DNA of 64,000 nt from Bimastos eiseni (GCA_959347315.1 OY365811.1:41606919-41670918); one strand, 5' to 3'; shown: positions 1 to 13,030, counted from the stretch's first letter. A program made the numbers and translations. Notes: a model not told the origin generated them from the sequence alone.

Positions 1-238
1 TCCTTCATTTTGACTATAATTTATATATTGTATTTTAAGTGGCACCTCGGTTTGAATAGTTGTGATTCCGTTTACTCAACATTTACGTCGTCGTTTTCTT
101 GGCCAACCATTTATGCTATACCTGAGTTGTCTAAAGGTTGCAAGTATGGAAATACTTCTAGTCATATCCTTAAACTAACCAATAATCAATCATGAACTAA
201 TGATCTGTTCGTGAAGGTGATTGCTTCTTATGCTATAG

Positions 239-435
239 GAAAGCGTTCCTGCTTAGGAGAGATAATAGCTCGTCAGAGCACGTTTCTGTTTCTCACAAGT
301 CTCGTTCAGCGTTTCGATATTCGACCACCAGAGGGCCAGAAAACCATCAACGTGAAGGAACACACCGCTATTACGACGGCCCCAACACACTTCAAAGTTC
401 GTCTAATCACCCGAGTGAAATCAACTTACGGTTGA
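239..435 (+). CDS. CYP2-clan cytochrome P450, gene A, last exon only
   Basis: This is the terminal exon of a P450 whose other exons lie left of the window. An acceptor (ATAG) precedes base 239. The exon opens with the two bases that complete the Gly of the heme loop, then reads KRSCLGE, where the Cys is the thiolate heme ligand. It continues through the family C-terminus (RFDIRPPEG, then FKVRLI) to TGA at 433-435. It is intact, with no stop or frameshift. It resembles exon 5 of gene B most closely, and the 150 bases of intron before both exons are also alike, so A and B are a recent pair. The product would be an ER-bound heme monooxygenase. The substrate cannot be inferred. Confidence 0.88.
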
Positions 436-1172
436 GACAGAATGGGAGAAGGGTCGTTGATGCTGTTCGACTGATTCGATCATTGAGCAATATTACGTCG
501 CCATTTCATGTCTGCCTATTGCATCTGTTTGATATCGAACCAACCAGATGGCCAATGACCATGAAGATCACAAAGCCATCACATAACATTCAAATATGCA
601 TGACGCAACATTAGTAGTTACCTCCAGACTCCTATATATCGCCACTCGAGAGTCATGTGTAAGGCACCAGCGCGGTCGTTAGTTGATATTTCAAGGATTG
701 GAAGACATAAGGCCTAGGTCATATTATAATCGTATATAATGTTTTGACCACAGCTAATCATTATAACATTTATTTAACGTTGGACTCGTTCGTCTATAGA
801 CTTTGACAATGCTTTTTAATTAAACTCGTTCTGAGAGCAATAGTTAACACTAACCGCAAAACAAACGCTACATCCCAATTAAATTTATGTAACGTCAGAC
901 TCATTCATTTTTTGCTTATATTTGCATATAATTTACCAAAACGAAGTCAGGGCTTAGCCTTGCTGTGAAGCAAGAAACATTCGGCGTACTGAGAAGAACT
1001 GATTGCCTATAATTGGAAAGAAAGCAGATGACTCTTGAATGATATCCCGCTGCCGTTCCTCGCTTAACTCTCCAACACCTCACTTCGTGAAGGAGTCCTG
1101 CCGTCTTCCCAGAAGCGCTCAATCATTACGTCAATAATAAAGCAGTCGGGCTTGGCTATAGGCCAAAAGCGG

Positions 1173-1232
1173 TGACCGAACAGTTCGGCGCGGACAGTTC
1201 GGCGCGGACAATTCGACGCCGGGACAATTCGA
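1173..1232. repeat. Short tandem repeat, GGACAGTTCGGCGC-like unit
   Basis: Three imperfect copies of a unit of about 14 bp (ACAGTTCGGCGCGG, then ACAATTCGACGCCGGG) lie back to back. They are much more GC-rich than their surroundings. No gene or transposon end is attached. Confidence 0.6.
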
Positions 1233-2965
1233 TTGATTGTGCATTGCTATATCCGTTCATTATTCTCCAAGCAAACGCACTCTTTGTGCTGCATCGCAAG
1301 TATGTCATAATCTTTTCGACGAAAAAAAACTTCTCTTCATGACTTCATTACAATCGTGACATTAGGCCTGGTTTTTGTATAAAGCTTTAAAAAATCATTC
1401 TGTTAGCGACTATTCAATCCACTGGATTTCCTAAAGAGAGTGGTATTTGGCTGAGACAAACTCATCTCCAAAACATGTTATGGATCAGTGTGCTGGAAGT
1501 TGTCCATGGCTGACTATGTGGCCCACTTGGACACGGTATCCGATTGGCTTGAGCACTCGTTCTGTCACGCGAATGTCAAGGGATAGCTTTTGATCGGGCC
1601 CCCACCCTCTTCCCTTCGTTGCCAGAAGACATTTGTATTTCATAGTGGCTGTCACGCTGAGAGCGCTTCTGAATAAGCTAGTACAGGAACAAGCGCTATA
1701 TAAATAACCAGATACGATACGATAGAGACGCCCCTTAAATGAAGACTTATTATTTTCTGTAAAGAGTTTGGCATAGTGTATTCTTGCAAAGTATGGTACA
1801 GTGTGTTATGGTATTTATGAATTGTTCTTATGTAGGTTAATACCTAAACGTGAACATCAAAAAGTCCTTAAAACGCAACCTAAAACACGTGATCTGAGTA
1901 AAGGAAATGCAAGAGCCGCTTCACATGGAGATAAACAAACAAACAAACAGACAGACAGATAGACAGACAGAGGGATGCAGCTGAGGCAGAGATGAATAAA
2001 CCGACTGACAACAAACAGTTTAAATGCGAACGAGTAACTTCTACGAAACCCATATTCTGTTCATAATAATAGTCTGCTACCTTGAGAAACCTGCAGTCTG
2101 ATTGGTTCTTGGATCCTAAATGTCTGTCATTCGATTTTTACATCTGACAGTCTTGGACTTTGGAGTGTACGACACTGCAGAGTAAGATGTTGCTGAGCCT
2201 TGTTTTTTCTAAACGAAACTAAGCGTCGGATGTTGAGGCCTAGCAAATCAGGAGCCTTGCAGTTTTATGGCGTTCATATACACATGTTTAAAATTAGATG
2301 TAAGATATGCATTGACGGATATGTACCAACCAGTCATTTTGAGAACAAACAATTTACGTCTATCAATAGGAAGGCAAAATTGATCAGTGAAACTTTGCAG
2401 CTACAGTGCGCGTTCAAAAATATTTATAAGAGTAAGATGTGGTCTAATATCTGATGTGCGTGAACTATATTATGCTCTAAACGGATTTCTTCAGCGCATC
2501 ATTGTTGCTTCTGAGACATACGGTCTGCTTGAGCGACCATCGAATATAATTGCAAACATTACGGTTACTGTCAGTGGTGTTTGGAATTGTGTAATGCGAC
2601 CGACAAACCGACAGAATCAGGGTCATTTTAGTCGAACATGAGAGCATCAGTCTTTAGTTAAAGGCATCAGTGATATTGCAGGAAATGTAAAGATGGGTCA
2701 GATGATGATCGAGATTCTATATCGAGGAAACAGTTAAATGTACATGACGTGTAAAATACTCCAATGGATTATGCAGAGGATGGGTGGCATTGGAGTGTGT
2801 TGTTGGCAAGTAGGGTCTAAGTGGAATATTATTCAGTCAGATATAAATAAGTTGTGTAAAATGAGAGAAGTCGCAATGAGATGACGCTTGGAAGGGATTT
2901 GATTTTGGCAGCTCCTCTTTTCAGGTAGAGTGAATTGCAGCAGTCAAGTTAAGAATAGACGTATT

Positions 2966-3037
2966 CAGTCTTAGCGTTGATATTTTCTCAAGTACTGCAG
3001 GAGCCCTTGGTGTGCAAAGCATGTTTCTTATCCTTAG
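2966..3037 (+). promoter_or_regulatory. Putative 5' leader of P450 gene B
   Basis: The sequence before the gene B start carries an initiator-like TTCAGTC and ends in TTAG immediately before ATG, as in genes C, D and E. An out-of-frame ATG at 3021 opens a short upstream frame that overlaps the P450 start. Transcription start is inferred, not seen. Confidence 0.35.
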
Positions 3038-6000
3038 ATGTTTGACAAAGGAGAGATTCCAGTTTTTGCCACCTCTGTTGCAGTCGTTGCTGCCTTGCTT
3101 CTTCTGCGTCGATTCAAGCAGAAGAGAGTCAAAGATGATGGAAAACGACATCCACCTTCGCTTCCAATCATGCCATTTTTCGGCGCGATTTTCCATGGAG
3201 GAATTTCTGCGGTACCTGAACATTTTATGAGATCCGCGGAAAAATTGGGTCCAGTCTTTTCCATTGCAATTGGAAAACGGTAAGGAAAGAGAACCGTTGC
3301 TTCAATTCAATGGACACATTTTCTTTTCCAATTAACTCCATGCGCCTCTTAATGTTTCTTGTACCGACAATTAGATGTGTACAGCGTATTAACGTAGATA
3401 CATAGTGTTCATAATTTGAGGAGAGTACATGATTTGCTTTTTTTTACAAATTACACGTTCTAAAGATATGCAGTTATGCGCTGTGTCTTCCTATGTTGCG
3501 TGTTTGACCACTTCTTTCTCTCTTGGTCTCTTTCTATCTACCGATCATTTCTTTCTTATGTCAGCCACCTGTCAATCATCGCCTAAGCGTTCTGTTCAGT
3601 GCACCGAATCCTCAGTCCTAATTTGCATCCCTCTCCACCCGTGAATAACATTTTGCCTACTGTACACTTTCTGCAGATTGTACCAATTGTCACATCTTCC
3701 GTTTATCGCCCTGCCCTCTTTTCGTGTCACTTCAGTCCCCATCTGTCAAATTTTAATACAATAATATATTATCATAGATTTGTAAATGAATTTCAAACAA
3801 TGTCGTGACATATTAATAATAGAATCGATAATAAACTAATGAAATAATATCGTCCTCTATTTCACTGCAACCAACGTCACAATATGAGTGGCATGAATTT
3901 TGATGGCGAAATGTATTGGTGTAGGCCTATGTTTGGCATCGTAAGTATGTATGCGTGTAGGCTACTTGTCGATGGACGGAGAACTTAAATGTCGTGATGC
4001 CTATTCAAATGATTTATTCTTCAGAACATGAGCAAGGTTGTGGTCAAATAGTCACCATAGAAAAATTAGTAGTTTCCTGTTTGGACCAGGAATAGTTTAA
4101 TTTTAATTTATTTTTTAATTTATTTATTTTTTTTAATTTTTAATAGTTTTAATTTGTCTGCATGGCTCGCAATGTTTGGCCAACTTTAACATTACTCTGT
4201 AATTAACCATAATGACAGTCATCATTTGAATAACTGCATTCCTGTCACCTAATCTTATACGATGCCAATCCATTGGTAATATTTTCAGTGTAATGATCGT
4301 TCTGAATGGTTACGATGCGATTTTTGATGCCTTCGTAAAACATTCCGAAGCATTCGCCGGTCGGGAATTGCTTTGGACTGAAGCGAAAATCACCAACCCT
4401 GAGCACAGAGGTCAGTCCGACCATAGCCTGCAATAGTTTCAAGAACAGCTCAACATTTCTGACATAAGCCAGCTTCAATCTCTTTTGATTCAAAGGAACA
4501 GTGCCACTGGATTAAAAACTTACATTTATGTATCGTGTAAATTTTGGAATTAAAATAATTGCTCTACAACGCGAATAAGCTAAGAACAGAACCAGGTGAC
4601 CAAATTATTGTCCGAGGTGGTGAAGGAATGTGTTTTTTCTTACGATAAGGGGGCCGCAGGGTAATGATGAACGCACTTGGACACAGATCTGAGGAACTGA
4701 GTATACCCGTAAGGTTGACTTCTTTTCTTCTTTCGCCAGGGGTTGGCGTTTGTTAAAAATGAGACGTGTAACGTGATGGACGCCCTGCGTGGCTGCCGAC
4801 GGTTAAATTCGACTCCTGTAATAACTTGTCATTATTCATTTATACTCTAGTTGTAGTCATGCTGCGATGCAATTTGTCAGTTTGAAATTAAAGAGAAATT
4901 AAAAAACACAGAAGATTGGTGAAGGATAATGTAGAAATTGTAGATAGTATTATATCCATCGAATTACTTTGTAGTTCGATTTCAGCATGGTGGTATTTGT
5001 GATATGCTAGCTGAATAAGAAATTAGTGGCTATAGAATTTATATTTATAGATCAGATGATGTCATAAAAGTATTTGATGTTTTGTCAGTGCAGATGAATC
5101 GAATGTTCATCGAATGAATGATTATTCAGTTTAATGAAAAAGGTGAATGTTTGCATAATTGAAACATGAGGCAAGAGAAAAGTTGACAGATTGTGATAAG
5201 CATTGGGTCGAAATCGTTTACATATCGCTTGCTATATGATCCCAGAGTACATTGCTTGAAAGGCGTGCCAAAATGAAATATCCTTTTCAGTTTAGGGTGG
5301 GATTATCTTATTTAGATTTGTCGGTTATTGTACACTAAGAACTTGTAAACAGAGCACTGGTTTAATGGCACGTCAAGAGAAGAAGGATTTTAAAATTTCA
5401 CTTTAAAATTTAACCATAACTTTTTTAATTGTCTTTATTTGCTTTGTCAGGAGTTGCCTACTGTAAATTCGATGAAACATATAAGAAGTACCATAAGCTC
5501 TGCTTGTCTATTCTCAAGGAGTTTGGATTTGGTGTTCAGAGGGTCTCTGAGACAAGAATTCTACAAGAAGTGGAGTCAATGAATGAGGAGATTCTGAAAC
5601 AAAATGGCCGTCCTTTCGATCCAAAATGGCTTGCTACTTTCTCCACTTCAAATTTCATGCTTAGCATTATGTTCGGCCAAACATTTTTGCAACGTTTGCC
5701 AAAGGAACATTCAGCAATCATTCAGAATTCCGCAGAGTGCGTTGAAAACATGGATATGACTCTCAATATGGCACCATTTCTTCGCTTTCTGCCAATGTTT
5801 TGGAAAACGATCAGCTGCATGCGAACGTCAGGTGAGAGGCTTTTGAATGCCATAGAAGCGGGAATAAAGTTCTGCAAAGCCAACGATTCAGAGTCTTCGT
5901 TCGTTGGAAGATTTCTGGAAATTGAGGGGACCGATTACAACCACCAGGACCTGCTCTACATCCTGCGGGATATGAGCTTCGCTAGTACAGATACTGTTTC

Positions 6001-8570
6001 GACAACATTGCAGTGGGCAATTGTGGAATTGGCCAACCATCCCGAGACTCAGAGTCGCTTTCAGGGAGAGATTGACGAGATGGTACCAGGAGACAGACTT
6101 CCGTCACTCGATGATAAACCACGTTTGCCCTACACGGAAGCTGTGATACTGGAGATCCTGAGAAGACATACTCTAATACCGTTTTTCGTACCGCATGAAA
6201 CTATGAATGACACCAAAGTACTTGAGTACGACGTACCTAAGGGATGCACGGTAAGCATGGATTTGTTTTATTTTTCATAGTAAGTTTGGATTAGACTGTG
6301 CAGAGGTCAGACTTAGATTGGTGCATTTTTCGAGAAGAAGTATTAGTGTTTGATACTCTTTATGGCTACATCGAGAATAGCCTGCTGCTGAAGTACTCAA
6401 TAAATATTCAGCTCAGTATTTACTTTGGAAGAATTAAGAAATATGCCGGAATCTATTCAATCATTTTAGAAAGTGAAAATGGAATGACACAGATAATGTT
6501 TACTAAGACAAATATAGTACAACAACTGAAGATAATAACTTAAACTGCAAAAATTAACTCCAGAAGTGATGGAAGAATTTGGTTGGGCATTAGCCCAGAT
6601 CTTCAACCATTCAATGCCCACTGGAGATCCTTCAATGGAATTGAGGTATCAACACAGTGTGACGCTGATTGAAAATCAGATGTAAATGAGGTTACTGCAG
6701 ACCAGTGCGGTGTGCATGGTCATAGAAAGAATAACCAAGGATAATAACACAGTGTAATAGTTGAAAGAGCACGATAAATTATTATGAGAGGCAGTCAACA
6801 TTATCTACCAGATGTCGTTCATGCTCACAGATCTGTTAGAATTCTTTGATGACGCTATGAAATGATCGACGTGGGAAAACCTGTTGCTGTAATTTATCTG
6901 GATTTTGCCAAGGCATTTGACAACATACTTCAAAGCCCAACGGTGTGTCCAACAGTGTGAAAGCAGCTGAGTTTGGAGGGCTTACTGATGTGGATAAAAG
7001 TTGGCTATCATAATTGAGGCAGAATTTGGACGTAGTGTTGTTGATAGACATTTTACCTGGACAATTTGCGCTAAGTGGACGCCACAAGTATCCGTGCTGC
7101 TTGGGCCATTGCTGTTTCTGCTCTGTATTCGTGAAATTTACGATGGGATTTAATCGAACATTTCTAAGTTGCAGGTGATACAAAACTATGTAGAGTTGTG
7201 ACATTTTCCACCTCTATGAGAGCTTAGGACATTATGCAAACAATGTATTTCGGTCTACCTTTTATCATGTCAGTCAGACTCGCATAACTAATCTCCTCAC
7301 TTCCATCGGCTTTCTTTTATATTTATACCACACAAACTCGCACTGTTGATATATTCACAACAAAGTTCACTTGTCTCTTTTGACTGGTTCTCGAACTTGT
7401 ATCATAGTTTCATTTCAGAATAGTTGTCGAGTGTAGCTCTGCATGACATACATTTTGATTCAGATCATACCAAACGGCTACAGCGCTCACATGGACCCAA
7501 CATTCTGGAAAGATCCGGAGAACTTCAGACCAGAGAGATTCCTTGATGCAGACAACAAGATCACCAATAGTCACAGAGTGATTGCATTCGGATTGGGTAC
7601 GTTACAAAGACTCAATTGCAGCCTCAGATGACTAATAGATACAACTGAGACAACATTTTTATTTAATCTGATATTCTGGATAAACTTATCCGGAGAGATA
7701 GTTTGAGTCACCAATTCATGTAACGTAATTTCATTTAATTTTCTGTGCGTTCACAAAAGCCACGTCAGGGTTCTTAACTACTGGCGCTATATCAAATCAC
7801 ATCTGCAATAAAAGATGCGTTGTTCGTCCCTGGTCAAAATCCGTGGAGGTCATGCCGAGGAGACAGCGTAGTATTATACGGTGTTAATCGTGGATGATGG
7901 TTGTCATGCGGTGGAGTATAAGCGCAGAGCCAAGATATGATCGGCTGGCTGTAGAGTCTTGGAACGGGCGACGTGATGATTTGACGGTGTGAAAAAAGAA
8001 TAAATTAATCAATGTACATTTCGCGTGAGATGACCTTGGTTGGGCCCTGATACGCAATGTATTGCTACTATTCTGACTATAGCCACAAGAGTAGCCATTA
8101 TTTACGAATCACTCGTACATTGTATTGACTATAAATTAAATAGATGACACCACGATATGAAATGTTTGTGATTACGCTTACTTAAAAGAGTAAATGGATC
8201 CACGTGGTCTTGTCGACCAACCTTTCAGGCTATACCTGAGTTCTCTAAAGGTCGCAAGTATGGAAAGCAACTAGACATATCCTTATGCTAACCAATAATT
8301 ATCAATCACGAACCTCCGACTCTTACTTACTGTAAATTTTTTGTTCATGGAGTGATTGCTTCTTCCGCTTTAGGAAAGCGTTCCTGCCTGGGAGAGGTGC
8401 TGGGTCGTCAGAGCGTCTTTCTCTTTCTCACAAGTCTCGTTCAGCGTTTCGATATTCGACCACCAGATGGCCAGAATACAATCGATGTGAAGGAACACAC
8501 CGCTATTACGACAGCTCCAACACAATTCGAAGTTCGTCTGATCCCCCGAGTGAAACCAACTCAAGACTAG
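3038..8570 (+). CDS. CYP2-clan cytochrome P450, gene B (5 exons, 497 aa)
   Basis: Coding exons are 3038-3279, 4289-4410, 5451-6250, 7464-7596 and 8374-8570. They total 1494 nt, with GT-AG introns in phases 2, 1, 0 and 1. The first exon gives a hydrophobic anchor (about residues 9-24), a basic stop-transfer segment and the PPSLP hinge. The I-helix motif is about residues 299-305 and reads ASTDTVS, so the usual Gly of AGxET is Ser. ExxR is E356/R359, followed by the PERF motif FRPERF. The heme loop [11 protein letters not shown] has its Cys at about residue 437. The predicted role is NADPH-P450-reductase-dependent oxidation at the ER. The CYP2 clan is clear; the subfamily and substrate are not. 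Intron 3 holds a decayed LINE. Exon 1 could end one base either side of the stated position, but only 3279 keeps the frame. The start is the first ATG in frame and it follows TTAG, as in the paralogues. Confidence 0.9.
4775..4905 (+). mobile_element. tRNA-derived SINE, 3' part
   Basis: This stretch of gene B intron 2 contains CCTGCGTGGCTGCC, TTAAATTCGACTCCTGTAAT and a downstream CATGCTGCGATG block. The same blocks recur in order near 54370-54480 and, inverted, near 12430-12520. The tRNA-like head is missing or too decayed to see. Confidence 0.55.
6570..7205 (+). mobile_element. Decayed non-LTR retrotransposon (reverse transcriptase fossil)
   Basis: This lies in intron 3 of gene B. Switching frames recovers the successive reverse-transcriptase blocks of CR1/jockey-type LINEs. 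They are a segment resembling VMERIIKDN, then LLEFFDDAM, then VIYLDFAKAFDN (fingers/palm), then PQVSVLLGPLLFLLCI (a degenerate PQGSVLGPLLF block) and a trace of the SNISKFADDT region. Multiple stops and frameshifts show it is dead. It lies on the same strand as the P450 gene. The boundaries are approximate. Confidence 0.75.
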
Positions 8571-9983
8571 GGCTGAATCGGAAGTGTGACATCGGTGCCC
8601 TTCTTCTGATATACATTACATTGCATTACATTTGGTTACATTACGCTGCCATTGCATTATATCGCTTAGGCACAAAAATTATGGTTTGAAACTGGTAACA
8701 AATGCCAATTCTGATACGTATACTAGAGAGGTGCGATGAGGCGAAACGGAACGGCACTTCTAACCACCCTTCGCACAGTCCCATGATTTGACGCAGCGTT
8801 CGTTAGCATTAGTCCTGTGCTTGGCTATCGAGTGACGCTTTAGAATTTTATTTATCACGATAATCACGATTCTTGTGAACGATGTTTATCAGTTCAAAAA
8901 CGCGACATGCTTATGTATTGAAACTCTTTATGTTCGTCAACACTGACCAGCCTTCACCAGATCAAGAATTTGAGGTTGAAACGTTTAGGAAGGTAATTCA
9001 ATACGTTACGTTTTGTTTTATATAAGTAGATGTGCTCTTTATAGGGCGCTCTTCCGCTTCTGCTTTTTTATTTGCGTTTTTATTTGCGTTATCTAACGGT
9101 TTTTATATTATATTCAGGAAGAGAGCACCATAGCAATTTCAGTTATCTTGCATGGCATTGATAGACAATGGGCATGGAGAGTGAAGACGGTCTAGAGTAG
9201 GGCATAATGCCAGATTCTGCGAACGTTAGGCCTACGGATACGCATGAATGAATCAGATGAGAGTCACAGTAGCAATAGTAAATGGATTTTCATTTTAGTT
9301 ACAATTATATTTTGTTTCATTTTTGGTCATAATTATTATTGTAGTTTGTTGATTTTTAGTTTAGTTACCACTTACTGTAGTTACAATAGGGATAAGCTAA
9401 ATTACCTATAGACGCAACAGTTGTGCATATATTAACACCTGCTTTACCTCCACTGACCTTCTGGAAACCTGACTCTGACCTCCCACGGACTACCCCTTGT
9501 ACAACCTCCTGTGATTCGATGCAGCGCTCGTGAAGAAGCAGGTGCCCTGCGCTTAGTTTTCATGTTTGAAGATTAGGGTCACTACTATGAAATTAAGACG
9601 CGTTACGTTAAGACTGCATATCGGCTGGTCATAAAATTATTAAAAGACGGATCAAATTTTCATAGAATGTTAAAAGGCTTCGAAGATTGGGTGCATTCAG
9701 CCTCATGAAAACACTTAACCTTCATGCTAAACATTAATAAAAACTTATGCTGTGAGTGTAGCATCCAGTTTGTTCTGCTGTCCTGTCTTAAATTGTTGTA
9801 GGCTCCGGCCCATATTCGCTTCAAAAATAAACTACCCGCACCACCAGGACGACAATAAGCTTTAGCAACACTCACTCTCTTAATCCCGTAACATCTAGCA
9901 GCATAGGTTTTCGAAAGAATTTTTCTACACGCTAGCCGTTTATCTGCACTCTTCAGCGTTAAAACAATGTAATATTCCCAAGA

Positions 9984-10207
9984 CACGTGAGACGATATTG
10001 CGCAACAGCCAATTGCATTATTCATGAGTCACGTGATATGATATTGCACAACAGCCAAATGTATTATTCATGAGCCACGTGATATGAGCTTGCACAAGCA
10101 GCTAGATTCATGAGTCACGTGATATGATATTGCATGAGCGGCACGGTTATTTGACGCAAGTTTCTATGTATAGGCCTACATAACACATGGAACTATTACT
10201 ATATAAA
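9984..10207 (+). promoter_or_regulatory. Four tandem CACGTG E-boxes upstream of a TATA box
   Basis: A unit of about 45 bp containing CACGTGA and ATATTGCRCAACAGCC is repeated. Its core falls at 9984, 10030, 10076 and 10116. A canonical TATATAAAG begins at 10200, about 80 bases after the last core. Further on, near 10254, ATG is followed by GTGAGT, a good splice-donor consensus. CACGTG is the site of bHLH-ZIP factors (USF, MYC/MAX, MITF/TFE). Promoter function and any transcript are inferred. The nearest gene downstream on this strand is P450 C, 3 kb away. Confidence 0.4.
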
Positions 10208-10429
10208 GAGCGACATCTATGAATCAAATGAAGACATCGTGAAGTCCGAAAACATGGTGAGTGTGTTTGATTTTATTGCAGGCCTATGCCTACCCTTCGG
10301 CCTAGGCTTAGCCTATATGATATATCACATCAGTTGGCCTATATGGCCTGTGTTGTCTTCGTCGAGCTTATTTCTACGCCTCTTTTTGTCACTCTCTGAG
10401 CACCGCATGCTTTCTTTTGCATTGATGGA

Positions 10430-10830
10430 CGAAGAAGAAGAAACCAGAAGAAGAAGAGGGAGGAGAAGAAGAAGAAGGAGGAGGAGGATAAGAAGAAGAA
10501 CAAGAACAAGAAGGAGGAGAAGGAGAAGAAGAAGAAGGAGAAGAAGAAGAAAAAGAAGGAGAAGGAGGAGAAAAAGAAGAAGAAGAAGGAGAAGGAGGAG
10601 GAGAAGAAGAAGGAGAAGGAGGAGAAGAAGGAGAAGGAGAAGAAGAAGGAGGAGGAGGAGAAGGAGTAGAACAGAAGCTGAAGAACAAGGAGGTGAAGAA
10701 GAACAAGGAGGAGGAGGAGGAGGAGAAGAAGAAGAAGAAGAAGGAGAAGGAGGAGAAGAAGAAGAAGACGATGGCGAGGCAAAGGTGGAAAAGAGTAATG
10801 GGAGAAGAAGCAGTAAGGTGAGGTGGAGAA
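10430..10830. repeat. Long polypurine tract (GAA/GGA/AGAAG)n
   Basis: About 400 bases are almost purely A and G on the + strand, made of GAAGAA and GGAGGA runs. The opposite strand is all pyrimidine. The tract translates into poly-Arg, poly-Glu, poly-Leu or poly-Ser frames, which are artefacts of composition. Such tracts can form triplex (H-DNA) structures. Confidence 0.95.
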
Positions 10831-12083
10831 GGAGGAGCAGGATAAGGCGTGCGCTGATTCGAGTGCCACCGATGAGTTCAAGAAGTGGCGCTATATAAAT
10901 TAATGTCAAATCACGGGGACAATAACTTTACGTAGCTTCTAACACGTTACCGTAATAATTAGGTCAGTGTCAACTGCCGTCAAGATATCACTAAACGTTT
11001 ATCAAACTTACAACCACATCTTGATCACTGCGAGCTGATTGGACTTTGGAGTCACGTGACGATCGAGTTGTTCTATTTTCTGGACTGCCAATCATGATCA
11101 CCTCGACCTTTCTCTACGATGATAGGCAATGTTGAGTGCTCGATTATCCTGAAGGTTTTAAAGTCTATAGCTATACGGGTTCTTACACGGATACATAGCA
11201 TTTTATAGTGCAAAAATAATGTACATACATATATACATGCACATGCCTACATCTACTTATACACCATATATACTCACATTACATACATACACGCATATAG
11301 TATCTTTATCGTATCGCATCCTTAAATTTATATAGCGCCTCTCTCAGGATAGCTCACATATATGGCCTACATACATCTGCTTACACATTTACATGCATAC
11401 TGCATTACAATCGTAGTTACATAATTACATGCATAAACGGATGCACACAAACAGCCATGCTATCTCCGAATGTAAACTGGCGCAGGAGTCGGAAAAATCG
11501 GAGTATATAATTTATAGGCCGACAATATTTCGATTTTTCCATGCATTTTGTAATAAAGAAAATTGTGTGAGAAAACCCTGTCTCTCATGCATGCATACAT
11601 TCATAAATATACGTGAGTACAGCTCGACATCCAGATACTTCTTCCACAAATCATCATAATAAAATAATATTTTTTATTCAATTCGAACAGCTATATGTTA
11701 ACATGATATAATAACTGTATTACAGCCAGCAAGGCGACAATCTGTATGTTTTCTCGTAATTTCGGCTATATCGGCTCCATACACTGTATTCAGTAGTTTA
11801 AAAAGTTCGTAAAATCTTTGGAAAATCTCACCATCAAATCCAAAATTCTGACCTAGATTTAGTCCTAAATTTTGACCTAATTTCGTCCTGAGACAGCCTG
11901 CCCTCTCCGTCCCTTTATACTCGACTTCGTCTGACTGCCAAAGTTCGTGTGGCTAATTTTTTCTAGAAGCGCGAACCAGTTTACATTTTATCAGATCTCG
12001 TCGAGACATAAAAATATTTGCATAGATTATGTGAACACACAGCACAGTGTAGACCTGTAGACGGTATTAATCAAAGTACGTCA

Positions 12084-12114
<31 letters not shown>

Positions 12115-12125
12115 ATATATATATA
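12084..12125. repeat. (TA)n microsatellite
   Basis: This is an alternating TA tract with occasional TT and AA interruptions. A second shorter TA-rich run follows at about 12150-12180. Confidence 0.9.
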
Positions 12126-12434
12126 ACCCCCACCCCGTATGCGGATCTTAATATATATATATTTATATATTTATATATTTCTAACCAATCGGCCACCGTG
12201 CCACGCAGTGATGATATAGTGTGATATGGCGTGCATTTTAATTGCTAATTAACAACAGTCACTAGACACTGCTGTGGCACAGACGACCAGCCACAATCAA
12301 TTATCAGATCCAAACCCTGTGTGTCACTGTTAATCATTGTTATTTTAATTATTATAAGTGCTATTATTATTGTCCTCGTTTTATTTTCAAACTGATAAAC
12401 CGCAATAATTATGATTACAAGTAAAGTAGGAACA

Positions 12435-12610
12435 GATGATGACAGGAGTCGAATTTAAGTGTCAGCGGCCATGCAAGGTCCCCATTACGTTATACATCTC
12501 AGTTAACTAACACCATCGCCTAGCGAAATAAGGACTAGTCAACCTTAGTGGTAGAGGGAATCGAACTCGTTCTTTTGTTCTAAACGCCAGTGTCCCATTC
12601 ATTACCCAAC
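12435..12610 (-). mobile_element. tRNA-derived SINE (minus strand)
   Basis: Read on the - strand, a tRNA-like head contains GAGTTCGATTCCCTC, which fits the Pol III B box GGTTCGANTCC. It is followed by CGCTAGGCGATGG and then CTTGCATGGCCGC and TTAAATTCGACTCCTGT. The same order of blocks occurs at 54240-54500 (+) and, partly, at 46545-46690 (-). It is a SINE rather than a functional tRNA because the cloverleaf is not complete. Confidence 0.65.
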
Positions 12611-13030
12611 GGAACCCCTCCCCGTATGCGGATCTTAAGAGCCTTACAAAATACATGGACTCTGTGCCGAACACTTCAAACCTCCCCTTCTTCTCTTCGC
12701 TATATTTATCGAATGTTCTGTGAGGCCTGGAGATTACACGATAAGCCTATGCGTGAGGAGTCAACGTATAAAAAGAAGTCGGAGCAAAATACAACGGTGT
12801 AAGGATCCTAATAAATCACAATCCAGTATGTACATATATTACTGCTTTATGGACAATTAATTAGAGACTTTTATTCCGCTTATGATGAGCAATTATTATA
12901 TCAATTCCTGACTTGCAACGTCGTCAGTTTGGACAGTAATTGAGCGCAAACACCGGACAAAAGCCCACGCAAGACAATAGACCGTTAAAGCATATCTGAG
13001 CCTGACTTTCAACATCTCAATAATCTTGCA

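Larger units (their letters stand above)
436..3037. other. Intergenic region between P450 genes A and B
   Basis: No open frame here has a recognisable protein. A run near 1173-1232 repeats a GGCGCGGACAGTTC-like unit three times. Around 1540-1720 there is a short stretch ending in GCGCTATATAAAT, which matches the 3' end of the LINE family described at 61645-62040. A short (ACAG)n tract lies near 1937-1970. The rest looks unremarkable and AT-rich. Confidence 0.5.

Noticed and set aside
10239..10909. Open frames of 105-219 codons rich in Arg, Glu, Leu, Ser or Phe on both strands
   Set aside because: They are translations of the purine tract in different frames. Composition alone explains them.
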